From contig BDDD01000716.1 of the NCBI GenBank assembly GCA_001972305.1, forward strand, positions 186,001-250,000: DNA of 64,000 nt, written 5' to 3'. This DNA comes from Cephalotus follicularis (Eukaryota; Streptophyta; Magnoliopsida; Oxalidales; Cephalotaceae). Positions 21,676 to 32,865 of the stretch are shown piece by piece (the first letter of the stretch is position 1; every line of letters begins with the position of its first letter). The notes beneath the pieces are model-generated. The model did not search any database. It saw only the letters and a program-made list of their open reading frames with translations, and had not been told where the DNA came from. Position numbers and translations under genes: made by a program.

Positions 21676-22690
21676 TCAACGATAGCAATATATAAAGAAA
21701 GAACATCACTTGCAGAGGTTTAGTCATCATCGATGAAAAAGGTAATGCTTGAGCTGTAGAAAAGCCTTATGACACTCGTCAGACCACACGAAACCCTCTA
21801 GATGCCTGAGTACCTTAAAGAATGGAAGGCACTTCTCTGTCATCCTAGATATAAATTTGCTCAATGCTGCCACTCTGCCATTGAGTCTCTGAATTTCCCT
21901 AACAGTTCTAGGAGGAGCTATGCTTTGAATTGCTGAGATCTTCTCTGGGTTAACATCAATCCTCTTGTTCGATACCATAAACCTAATTACTTCCCTGAGG
22001 TTACTCCAAAAGTGCACCTCATTAGATTTAGTCTCAACTTGTATTGTCTCAGCACCTCGAAGACCTCTTTAAGGTCCTCCATATGAGATCTCTGATCTCT
22101 CATTTTTACAAGCATGTAATCCATATAGACCTCCATATTCTTACCAATTTGGTCTTGGAAGATCTTGTTTACCAGATATTGGTATGTAGCGCATGCATTT
22201 TTTAGACCAAAAGGCATCATCCTATAACAATACGTACCCTAGTCTGTAATTAAAAAAGTTTTATCCTCGTCTGGAGTACCTTAATAAGCATCCATGAAGC
22301 TCAACAATCTGTGTCCTAAGGTAGCATCTACTAGCTAATCAATCTTCGAAAGAGGAAAATGCTCTTTGGGGTAAGCCTTATTCAAGTCTGTAAAATCAAA
22401 CATTCCCCACTTTCCATTGGATTTTCGCACCATGATCACATTTTCCAGCCATGTAGAATAGCGATCTTCTCTTATAAATCCAGCCTTAAGGAGTTTTTCT
22501 ACCTCCTCTGCAATAGCAATTTGGATTTTTAGAGTGAAATTCCTCTTCTTTTGTTTGACTGGAGGGTGGTCTGGATCGATACTCAACTTATGGACAATAA
22601 CATCATAGCTGACCCCTAGAACCTCTTCAGCAAACCATGCAAATACAACATTGCTATCCCTTAAGAACTGGATAACCTCCTGCTTCACTA
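21676..22690 (-). pseudogene. G1 reverse transcriptase (degenerate)
   Basis: Minus-strand pieces, in order: an N-terminal segment with VKQKKRNF, EEVEKLLKAGFIRE and FTDLNKAYPKEHFPL; MMPFGLKNACATYQ; then MEVYMDYMLVK; TFGVTSGK; and DVNPEKISAIQS with RLNGRVAALSKF and EKCLPFFKVLR. These match the G2 RT (41790-42660) block by block. The catalytic YxDD is YMDY here: the second catalytic Asp is lost, so the enzyme would be inactive. There are several stops and frameshifts. The homology runs to 21676 (MTKPLQVMFFLYILLSL) and resumes at 16346, with only about 8 codons missing between. Confidence 0.9.
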
Positions 22691-22859
22691 GGTCTTATAG
22701 TTTTGACCCAATGCAAAAAACCTTAGTCTTATCTGCTTCGTCGACTGTCACCTGGACAAGATCATTCATAGGTTCTGGTCTTTCTTATTCTATTTCATCC
22801 ATGAAATTCATATTACCTATAGACAACGCCTTTTCTTTACCCTTTAGTTTTACAGTGGC

Positions 22860-23345
22860 AACCTAGCACTTACGCGCAGCTGTCTGATCTCCTTTGATTT
22901 GGCCTACTCCACAATTTGTTAGAAATTTGACTACCAAATGCTTGGTTGAAACTACAGCACCAAAATGATTCAAACCTGGTTGTCTCATAATTGCATTATT
23001 GGCTAGGTTTATCAAACACAATAAACGTTCTATCTGCGAGAGCCTGTCTTGGGGATTCTTCAATAATAACTGGAAAAGTCACTAACCCCATTGGGTATAC
23101 TACTTTCCCCCAAAAAAAACCAATAAGAGGAGTTTTGACAGGCTTCAACCTGTCCTCTGATATCTTTAATTGATCAAATGCGTACTTATACAGAACATCT
23201 ACCGAACTGCCTCCGTCAACTAAGATTTTTTTCACGATAAATAGATCCATATTAAGCTCTACCACCACTGGATCTGCATGGGGTAGCCATACATCATCGA
23301 CATCAGAATCACTGAAGCTGATCACATCTTCAGACATGCCCACTT
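22860..23345 (-). pseudogene. G1 retroviral-type aspartic protease (degenerate)
   Basis: The minus strand reads EDVISFSDSDVDDVWLPHAD, then KKILVDGGSSVDVLYKYAFD and LKPVKTPLIGF. A second piece has QPGLNHFGAVVSTKHLVVKF. This matches the G2 protease region (KRILIDSGSSADILYKHAFD, 41110-41190). The active-site motif is DGG in place of DSG, a variant also met in plant Gypsy elements. Frame breaks separate the two pieces. Confidence 0.85.
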
Positions 23346-23499
23346 TATATTTCTTAGGCTATTGTACCTCCATAATTCTCCATGCATACGCCTTCCATGA
23401 AGAGCTTGCATCTCCCGCAAAAAAGGGTCCCCTTGAGATAGTATTAACTATACCTCGAGGTTCCCTCACATTTATGTTCTGCTATTGAACATATATGTG

Positions 23500-25140
23500 A
23501 TCGATCATCTAATCTTGATTAGCATTATTCTTGAAACATGCGAGATAACCATTTTTTATCAACCTTTCTATTTCCTATTTCAGATGTTTTGTCTGCATTC
23601 ATCTGTATTATGACCATTCTAGCAGCGGAATTGGCAATGCTTAGTTTGATTTCTCTTCTCTGGTGGGCCTTTGAGTCTCTCTGGCCACGTAATAGGCTCA
23701 TTTTTAATCTCCAAAGGTATATTAGCATATGACTCTGTCAAAAGCGTATACTTCTTGAAGTCTCTGAATTGAGGCTTTTATTTTTCTGAGCTCTTATTCA
23801 ACTTATGATGAGCATCATCTTTCGATAGATTATCTCTTTCTTTTCTTTTGTCTCCTCTGCCCTGTCCAGACGTGCTAGATTCTCTGCGTTTGTTATCCTT
23901 CCAAACTCTGAATTTATAGGTTTCATCGCCTCTTCTATGTTAATATACTTCTCTGCTCTCTTTAATAGATCATCCATGTTTTTAGGGTGTTTCTTCGTGA
24001 GAGAGTAATGGAAAGGTGTTCACCTCAAACCGCTCAGGATTGCAGCTACTGCAAAGGAAGGATCAAGATCCCTGACCTACAGAGATTCTTTATTAAAGCA
24101 TGCCAGATACTGTCTTAAATTTTCGTTCTCTCTTTGCACAATAGACATAAGGTGCGGGAGGTCTTTCTTTGTGCTATGATGTTCATAAATTTCGTGACAA
24201 ACAACTCACTGAGTTGTAAGAAGGAGTAGATTGACTTTGGTGACAATTTACTATACAAAGTCAGAGCAACACTTGTAAGCATTGCCAAAAATCCACGATA
24301 GAGGATAGAATCCGAAACATGATGGATATACATACTATGATGATAGAGACGCACGTGATCCATTGGATCTTTTGTGCCATCATACTTTTCTATGACTGGT
24401 GGTTTGAATAATGGTGGAAGAGATTATTCCATAATCGGTGGTATAAAAGGATGGACATTCATATTCCTAAGCTCTGCTAGGTATCCTTCTTTGTGCTCGA
24501 CATCTTTGACACTTAGGAATCGTCACTCTATATCTGCCATTCTCCTTTTCAAATCTAGCCTCTAGATAGTTTGGGCTCTAGTCCTGCTAGTAACATTAGA
24601 TTGTCCCCTCTTGGGAGATCTATTTATGTTAGGACGTTCTCCTAGTCTAACCTGAACTGTCGTCTACCCAATCTATCAAAAACTGATCTACTGGGTTATC
24701 TGTCAACAGACCTGTTGTGACGAGATCTCTGCTCCTCCAAGAAATTATCAATAGCTACATCATCAGTTGATGGAGCTTGTTCCTCTTGATAATCGAAGTC
24801 TAAAGCATCAGAGGACTCTTTATGATCAGCCCTGTTCATCCGATAACCTATATTCTCGTTCCTTGCCAGTCGAGGAGGATTCTTGCACCGATCAGAGTTT
24901 CACTGTACCCTCGCCTTTTGTGCAAACTGTTGTATAGATTGTGAGATTTCTCGTATCTGCCATAGCGCAATTGGTTGAACTATGCGTAGGTAACAGGAAC
25001 ATCCTCCTATTGATTTTGCTGCTCTGGCTAATTTTGTTGAACCTGTTGTTTCTATTGATCCTATGTGTTGTTTCTTCTAGGAGGCAGTGTCGCAGAAATA
25101 TTGTATAAATTTGTGAAAAATAATGATCGTCTCACACAGA
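23500..25140 (-). pseudogene. G1 gag (degenerate)
   Basis: The minus strand holds ILYRGFLAMLTSVAL, then LQLSELFVTKFMNIIAQRKT (about 24150-24310), DPSFAVAAI and MDDLLKRAEKYIN (about 23940-24070). These correspond to the G2 capsid region (FTELFVTKFLNSTTQRRN, AELLKRAERYVN). Upstream (24400-25140) is the poorly conserved gag N-terminus with many stops. Many frameshifts; no open gag remains. Confidence 0.8.
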
Positions 25141-25149
25141 CGGCGCCAA
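25130..25149 (-). other. G1 primer-binding site
   Basis: On the minus strand, TTGGCGCCGTCTGTGTGAGA follows the 5' LTR. It is nearly the same as the G2 site (TTGGCGCCGTCTGTGGGA) and the G3 site (TTGGCACCGTCTGTGGGA). Confidence 0.8.
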
Positions 25150-25150
25150 C

Positions 25151-25651
25151 TATTGATGCAAGAAACTGATTCCTTCATCAACACGAAATGTGGCAATCAA
25201 AGTTTGCTCTTTCTCGAGCCGCATGACCCATGGAAACCAGACAAGTGACCAAAGAAGGTTTCAGGGAATACCTTCCGATGTTTAAGTTAATACAGTGAAG
25301 AAGAAAATCGTATAAAAACCCAAGAGAAAATAAGAATTGTTCAAGACTTAATAAGTTCGAACATGAACCTTCTGAATGAAGGTCATATTTATAGCAATAA
25401 AGGTAGGGTTACCTTGTAAAATCCTAGTTGATTTCGAATTATATATGGATTGAGATATTTTCCCTTCGTATGAGTGCTAGGAGGGATCTACCTAAGATTT
25501 TTGGGATTGACGTTATCTAAATTTCTAGAATGAATTTGTCTGAGATTCTCTTCAATAATTAATGAGATTTAATATAGTTAAACCATTTTCATTAATAAGT
25601 GGTCTATCCACATGGCATGTTATGTTTGAAGGACAAATTTTACCCATATCA
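25151..25651 (-). repeat. G1 5' LTR
   Basis: About 501 bp on the minus strand from TGATATGGGTAAAATTTG to TGCATCAATA, then the PBS. The start resembles the G2 LTR start (TGATGTGGGGAAAAG). The end is TA where G2 has CA. ATATT (25652-25656) would be the outer target-site copy. The 3' LTR was not found. Confidence 0.75.
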
Positions 25652-25732
25652 ATATTCTACGCACATATTTATTTCTAATTTATTTTATCGTCTTAGTAAA
25701 ATTTAGTTATAGTAGAATCTAGAAACCAAGAT

Positions 25733-26081
25733 GGGAAAAGTAAAATTTAGTCCCTGATCTTTGATGTGAGAGACACTTTAGTATCTCTATTATGATAAAT
25801 GACACGTTAGTCTCTGTCAGTAAATGAAATAAAAAAGTCAAGTAAATACAAGAACTAAAGTATCGGATCAACACTTATATTTAACAACTATTGTATCTTT
25901 GTTATCAAATGTCAAAAACTAATTTGTTCTTTATTTTAACGGAATTGTTAACGGTCAACAAACGGAGTGACTAATGTTTATAGTCAACGCTCATAGTTAG
26001 AAATTAACATGTCATTTGTCATAATAGATGAACTAAAGTGTCTCTAACACCATATATTAAGGACTAATTTGTACTTTTTCC
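25733..26081. mobile_element. MITE with about 75-bp inverted ends, upstream of the NHL gene
   Basis: The left end GGGAAAAGTAAAATTTAGTC and the right end (reverse complement GGAAAAAGTACAAATTAGTC) form imperfect inverted repeats of about 75 bp. They include GAGACACTTTAGT and TATTATGA(T/C)AAATGACA on both sides. 349 bp, no ORF. The end sequence is of a kind seen in plant Mutator-type MITEs, but no clean 9-bp duplication is visible. Confidence 0.75.
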
Positions 26082-26192
26082 AATCAAGAAACAATTATTT
26101 TAGAAGAATTTCATTACTTTTATAAAATTCAAAAATAACCTAAGCAAAGAAGCTACTGCAATTGGCAAACGAAAAAATCATTAATTAATACA

Positions 26193-26347
26193 AGAGTAAT
26201 GTTATTCATCTTAATTAATATGATATTAATTAATACACGTCATATATGATAATATAAATACATTATTATTTATGTATCATTCAAAACATTACATCATTTA
26301 GATACAAATCCAGAAAAAAAAAATCTAAAAAATACATATTACTCTTA
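26193..26347. mobile_element. Small MITE-like element
   Basis: AAGAGTAATGTTATTCAT at the left and the inverted match of ATACATATTACTCTTA at the right bound about 155 bp of AT-rich DNA. The GAGTAATG-type end is common in plant MITEs. Inverted ends are short and imperfect. Confidence 0.4.
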
Positions 26348-26837
26348 ATATAATATCCCCATCGCATGTGTTAAAAAGCACCGCGAGCATTTAGGCAGGG
26401 AATAAATGTTAGTACGTAGTTAGTTTTGTAGTAATATTGCGTTATAAACTTATATTTATTACTCACGAAAAAAAAAATTAAAGACATAATCTGATAATCG
26501 CATCACGTGATTCTCTTGCTTTTCGCCTTTTTTTTCCCTCTCTTTCTTTCTTTCTTTCTTTTTTTCTTCCTTTATATTCTTTTGTCTCTTTCTTCACAGT
26601 CAAAAAACAAACTTTCTTTTTAATTTTTAAAAAAAAAAAACCAAAAAGAAACACTGATTGTAAGTAGTTCCTTTAAGTGCCATTTTGTTTTTGAAATACC
26701 ACATTTATATTTTATACTTACGCAGATATGATATGAACTAGGGTTTCTTTAAATGCTCACTGCTTAGAGCTCCGGCCAAGAGCCTAACAGTTTGGAATTT
26801 GATCTTGAATTTTGGGTTTTTGTTAACTATCCAAATA
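26348..26837 (+). promoter_or_regulatory. Probable promoter and 5' UTR of the NHL gene
   Basis: AT-rich with a CT-rich tract (26530-26600, TTTCTTTCTTTCTTTC) shortly before the coding start, typical of plant 5' UTRs. TTTATATTCTT (26572) is a possible TATA element but weak. Extent is inferred only from position. Confidence 0.4.
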
Positions 26838-29800
26838 ATGGGTATAATGGGCATGAAGAAGGAGAATGTGTTGGTGTTGGTTCTTGCTCTTTTACTGCTT
26901 TTTGGAGTTGCCTCTTCAGCTCCCGTTACTACACCTGCAAGTAAGTGAGTGTAAACATATTTAATATAGATATATTTTTTGTGTTTGTGTATTTTCTTAA
27001 AATCTGCTCTTTTATACTTTATCTGGTTTTGTTTTTTTAGCCTGAATTCTAAATTGATAAATCCTTTTACTTGGCAGAGATTGTTGGTGGGTTTTTCTCA
27101 AATGCTGTGTCTGCTTTTATGAAATGGCTGTGGTCACTTAAGCCCGCCACCAAAACTGGTAAATAGTTCTCTGATTCTGCTACTAACATTTGTTGTTGTT
27201 GTCTTTGTGTTGAGTGCGTGCGTGTGTATGTGTGTCTATGGGTGTGGAGATTGGTATATTGTATGGTGGGATTTATGGATTTTGTGTGCGCAGCTATTAC
27301 TGGCCGTCCAATGATGAAGTTTGAAAGTGGCTACACTGTGGAGACTGTTTTTGATGGAAGTAAGCTTGGGATTGAGCCCCACTCAGTTGAGGTGTTGCCC
27401 AGCGGGGAGCTTCTGATTCTTGACTCCGCTAATAGTAACCTACACAGGATCTCTTCTTCTCTTTCTCTATGTAAGTGAGTTTCTTGTTATTGCTTCAAAT
27501 AATTGTCATTGGCTTTTGTTTTGTCTCATTTTCAACTCTCCTTTGTTTCGGATTGTTTTTGAGTATGTTTCCAGTCAATGTTTTGACTCTTGTCAACAAT
27601 TCAGCTGTCAGAAATCATTGGTTGTAATAATTTGTTTGTGCAAATAAAAACAAATACGCAGCTTCTTCTTACCAAAGTTGCAGTGCTGTTTAATGACATT
27701 GTGATAATTGTCGACGTTGATATGAGCGTTACTTATATTGCAATGGGTTCTGCAGTAGACTACTATTTTTTGTAAGGTACAAGGCACCTTTTAGCTAACT
27801 TTGAAGCATTATCTAGCCTTCCATTTCTTATGTATATCTGTATTTTTATATTTAAGATTTAACTGTGCCTCAAATACGTAATTAATTATTTTCTAATTGG
27901 TTTTGGGAAGAAGGGGCCTGGTCTGTCTGGAGGGAAGTGACTAGAATAAATTAAAATACAGGCCAGTCTGGAGGGAAGTGACTAGAATAAATTGAAATAA
28001 CCAACAATATAAGGTGAGACTTGTATAATTAGATTTATGCTATTGTGTATTACATCAGCATCAATATATCATGTTTTAAATATGATGCTATGATAAAATA
28101 GTTCATAGAATATGGCTTTGTAATGAGATTATCAATACCTCTATTTGTTAATTTGGAGGATTATGTGAATGTTAAACCAAATTTTGGCAAACTTAGCATG
28201 TTACTGAGTCACATATGCACACTGGATATATGTTATATACGATACTTGTAGTTTATATATTTTTACCTCCAGTTGTTTTACATTTTATACATGGTTTCGT
28301 TTGACTTATAACTCCTGCATATCTCATCCTATGTCAAAGGACTCTTGGCTCGTGAAACACCATGCTTGTTATTGTTCTGGAATGATTTTGTGTGTGTATC
28401 TGTTCTTTCCTTATCATGATATTTTTATTAAATTCCTGTGTGAAATGCAGACTGCAGACCGAAGCTGCTCACTGGGTCCCCTGAAGGATATGCTGGACAT
28501 GTGGATGGGAAACTTAGAGAAGCTAGGATGAATCACCCAAAGGGTCTCACTGTTGATGACAGAGGAAACATTTACATTGCAGACACTGTGAACTTGGCAA
28601 TCAGGAAGATAAGTGATGCAGGTAAATCATTTTTGTGTTAGGTTTGAGTATTCTCACTGCCAAGAGGATTCTTTTCTGAAGATCCCAGCCCTCTCATAGT
28701 AGGTCTGTTGTTAACCACAATTTAAACTTCTGCCATCATTTAATGTTATTGAAAAATATGATATGATTATAAGGCAATCTTAGACACTATGTATGATTGC
28801 TTATCTATAGCATGTCTTGCAAGGTTGTTATCGTTGTTGGGAGTAAAAGTTGGATATGTAGATTGCCATTGCTGATACAGTAAAAAATTATCCTACAGGA
28901 GTTACAACAATAGCTGGAGGGAAATGGGGTCGTGGAGGGGGCCATGCAGATGGACCAAGTGAAGATGCAAAATTTTCCAATGATTTTGATGTGGTGTATA
29001 TTGGAAGCAGTTGTTCCTTGCTCGTCATAGACAGAGGAAACCGAGCTATTAGAGAGATTCAACTCCATTTTGATGACTGTGCTTATCAATATGGGAGTAG
29101 TTTTCCTCTTGGTAAATCAACCAATCCAAAATTAGTCTTTCGATTTTTTGACTATGTGGTGGGTTGTAGGTAATTGTTTTCCACCGTTTCAGGGATTGCG
29201 GTACTTGTTGCTGCTGGTTTCTTTGGTTACATGCTAGCGTTGCTCCGACGTAGAGTGGGTACAATTGTGTCTTCCCAGAATGTAAGTTCTCTTTTTTTTA
29301 AAATCTTAATTTCACTTATAATTTTCAGTATCTCCATTCAATAGGATGATTGCCGTCTCTAAATATTTGATATGTAATTTGCATAGAAAGTAAAAGTATT
29401 GGGTTTTCCAATGAACCATTTCATGCCTCCTCTGCATTGGCTGAGCCCAAAGGGGGAAAAGTAGATCTGTAAAAGCATTGTAGAATTCTTCTCTTGTGAA
29501 TCTAGCTAAAGAACATTAAGTTCATAGTAAGCATTACTGAAATGGCAAGTTTTAGTTATAAAAAAGAAAAGAAAAGGAATGACGAGTTTGTAAAGATGCA
29601 AATATACCTTGTTGAAATGGCAAATATATCTTTCCTAGCACATGCAAATTAGTTTTTTAGTCTCATATTTTCATTGGGGAACAATTCTTATTCTTTACTT
29701 TTGTACCTTCTGCTTATGCTCCTGAAGGATCAGGATACAAAGAGTGCCAACATGCCCCCAAGTCAATATCAGAAGCCTCTAAAGTCAGTCAGGCCACCGT

Positions 29801-30390
29801 TAATCCCAACTGAAGATGAAGAGGAGAAGCAAGAAGGCTTCTTTGGATCCCTTGGGAAACTTTTCATCAACTCCAGGGCATGTGCAACCGAAATATTGGG
29901 AGGAATATTTCTTGGTTTCAGAAAGAAGCCTCTTAACTATCAACATCAGAGCCAACAGCAATATCAACATCAGAAACCTTGGCCTGTGCAAGAGAGCTTT
30001 GTGATACCAGACGAAGATGAGCCCCCTTCCATCGACACCAGAAGCCCTACCCCTCGGAAAACCTATGCATTCATGTCTAGGGATGCAGAAAAGATACATC
30101 AGTTGCGTCAAAGTCGAGCTTTCTATAATGTTTGGGAAGGTGAAGTTCAGCTGCAGCAGAAGCAGAAGCAAAAGCAACAGCAACAGCATCATCATCATCA
30201 GTATCAATCATCCACCCCACATACTTACTATGAGCAGAGCTGTGAGAAAACCAATGAGATTGTGTTTGGGGCAGTTCAGGAGGTCGATAGGAAGGGCGAA
30301 GCTATAATCATAAAGCCTGTCAATTATGGAGATCCTGTTTTTGATCATCATAATATTCACACTCGAATAGGTCACACTCGGGGCTATTGA
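26838..30390 (+). CDS. NHL-repeat-containing membrane protein, 7 exons, 498 aa
   Basis: Exons inferred from GT-AG sites and frame: 26838-26940, 27078-27158, 27294-27470, 28451-28621, 28899-29111, 29193-29281, 29728-30390. They join in phase to 498 codons plus TGA. The N-terminal signal peptide (hydrophobic VLVLVLALLLLFGVASS) is followed by a short plant-specific segment (FFSNAVSAFMKWLW). NHL/beta-propeller repeats span about 75-240: GIEPHSVEVLPSGELLILDS, HPKGLTVDDRGNIYIADT and LLVIDRGNRAIREI. One transmembrane helix (GIAVLVAAGFFGYMLALL, about 250-270) comes next, then a cytosolic tail that is acidic and then rich in Gln and His (residues about 425-450). The layout agrees with the Arabidopsis NHL-domain proteins of the At1g70280 type, whose function is poorly known; repeats of this kind usually bind partners. 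Poly-Gln/His length is the most variable part. No frame errors seen. Confidence 0.92.
27915..27999. repeat. Short tandem duplication in NHL intron 3
   Basis: Two copies of about 40-46 bp sharing GTCTGGAGGGAAGTGACTAG and AATAAATT. They lie within the 980-bp intron 27471-28450. Confidence 0.85.
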
Positions 30391-31590
30391 TCATATACAG
30401 AAAAGAGATTTGGGAGGTATAATTTCTTTCCATCATAATTTTAGTGCTTCAAACATTACGTGTAGTTGGTGTTAAAGATTTCTTATCAGAGAAGGGAGCA
30501 TTTGTATGAGCAACTTCTAGTGCCATGCAAGGTTTTTCCTTAAAGCTGTCAAGAGTATAGTAGGCCTGGAAAGAAAATGGAAACATGTGTAGAACTAGTA
30601 TTACAAATCATGAATTGCTCTTTTTCACTGATGCACTCTTCAATTCCCAAAGAGTTATTCTTTGTTTATAACTATATCTGCAGTTGAAATTAGCCAAGTA
30701 AAAGTATTAGTATGCTGTTATTCTTCAAGTCTTTCCCCTTATGATGAGGCAGATTACAAGTTTTGGCACTGCAAATGATGCCTGCAACTGAAGAAAAAAA
30801 ATGATAAACTTTTAGTACTATTATAGTATATGGATGGAATAATAGGTACCTCCAAGTATAATTTTTACGCTTCTAACATTTTTTTGTTCTTTTATAGTAA
30901 AAATCATTATCCTGTCTTTGACCGATGCATATGGCGAAATATGTAGTATTCTATGATTCAATACTACATAATAACACTGAATTTTTTTCTGAAAAATTGC
31001 ACAAAAATTGCCCAAAATATTATTTGTGTCTAAGTTACTTTGCTAATCAAGCAACTTGGAGTTGTATTCAGTCATGACACAACAACAAATCCGAGTTAAT
31101 TGGAAATCAACCGATTTGGGTATAGTATAAATAAATTTGAATCAAATTTCAATCAACCTATTTAACACGATTAATAAACATGTTATTTTTGGAATACTCT
31201 ATTTTAATATAATTTAACCAACAATTAACTTGTTTATATAGTTTAACTTGTCTTAATATTGTTTAATTTACTTAAAATGATGACAAAAAATAGAATACTA
31301 ATAGTTTACAATTTCAAAAAAAAAAACTTAAAAGCACTTTTTTCTCTTTAATTAATTAAGTGATTCAATTTGTTAAAGTGATATAAATATATTATTAACA
31401 ATTATTACTATTAAATTTTAGGTAAATTTGTTTAAAGATCAAAACTTCATATTGTTAAATAAATTGACTTTTTTCTTTGATTATTAAATGATTTATACAA
31501 GTTAACCGGTATGTTTGAGTTTTTTTTATAAGGACACGATTAATAAAAAGACTAGGTTTAGATTGACCTTTAGAGCATAATTATCCTATT
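30391..31590. other. 3' flank of the NHL gene, intergenic
   Basis: 3' UTR probably covers the first few hundred bases, followed by increasingly AT-rich DNA. No gene or clear repeat seen. Confidence 0.6.
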
Positions 31591-31598
31591 CGAATATG

Positions 31599-32065
31599 TA
31601 GGGATGGCAATGGGGCGGAGCGGGAAGGATTTTTTCATCCCCGTCCTCACCCCACCAAAGAGCGGAGCGTGGACGGGGCGAAGATTCCTTTCCCTATGGC
31701 GGGGCGGGGAACTCACGTATTAATATGCTTAAAGTTTAAGAAAAAAAAAAGATTATATGTATTTGTTATACATAAATACATATTATAATAAATCCTAAAT
31801 ATAATATTACAATAATATTTTGAGAAATTCATTTATTGATATATCATATATGTGATAAAATATATGTTATACAATATATAAAGGCGGGGGCGGGGCGGGA
31901 TTGGGCAGAGCGGAGAAAACACTTGTTTTGCCCCCTTCCCACCCCACCTGCGAGGCATATTTTTTTCACATCCCCACCACAATCCTTAAACATGACGGGA
32001 ATTTCCCACCCCATTTGAAGCGGAACGAAACGGGGGCAGGGGGGACGGGGAAATTGCCGTCCCTA
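31599..32065. mobile_element. Non-autonomous hAT element with 8-bp target duplication
   Basis: Ends TAGGGATGGCAATGGGG and (reverse complement of the right end) TAGGGACGGCAATTTCCCC. Flanks are CGAATATG (31591-31598) and CGAATATT (32066-32073), an 8-bp duplication with one mismatch. The terminal 130-200 bp are very GC-rich (GGGGCGGGG-type) around an AT-rich centre, a known plant hAT MITE form. No transposase. Confidence 0.9.
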
Positions 32066-32073
32066 CGAATATT

Positions 32074-32865
32074 TGATTGAGTCGATTAGAAGATTGCAGA
32101 CTAAATCATCTAAGTTAAAAAAAAATCTCAAATACGACCCGAAGGTCAATCTTATGTTGGATCGGGTTTACTAGGTCGCATTGATACTAACCGATCCAAT
32201 TACGGTGCCGATATTATAATTTACTCAAATTGATTTATTAACCGATCCAATCTCAATCTAATTACTATAATTTATAATATTAAAAGAATTAATTATATTT
32301 TGATCTCTCAAGTTTAATCTTAAATACAACTTAATCCATGAGTAATTTCATTTTATATACAGATAAATTCAAAAAGACTAAGAGAAATGTCTCCGATGAA
32401 GAAAATAAAAACTCTATAACAGCATCTACAATCAATTGGGTAACCAATGCCTTTACAATCGATTATATAAATAGAATTATCTCCTTAGTCTTATTTTTAT
32501 TTATCATATTGGATACTAGATAAAGCTGTTTTCAATAATTTGGGTTGGATTCCTTTTCATACCCAACAAAGCACGAAAACCTTTGCTCTAAAATTGTGCG
32601 TACTTTCTTTTTCCAAATAAAGCAAATAACATATAAATCAATGCTGATATGTCCAAGCAAATATGTAAATTTCAATGAAATATCAACCTCTGGTTAAAAC
32701 ATGTAAAAAAACCGAACTCTTAGATGATATACAGTTTTTTTTTTTTTTTTTTTTTACAAACACTACCCATTTACAATCTTAACATCCTACTTTCAAGACA
32801 TACAACCAAAGCGGTAACCAGAAAGTGGCTCTGACCATTATTAAGGTAGATAATCACCAATCTGA
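32074..32865. other. Intergenic, 3' side of the DCC gene
   Basis: AT-rich spacer; a poly(T) run lies near 32736-32754. The last 100-150 bases are probably the DCC 3' UTR. Nothing else seen. Confidence 0.5.

Noticed and set aside
29800..30207. 135-codon minus-strand ORF opposite NHL exon 7
   Set aside because: Shadow of the Gln/His-rich coding exon (poly-Leu/Met on the opposite strand).
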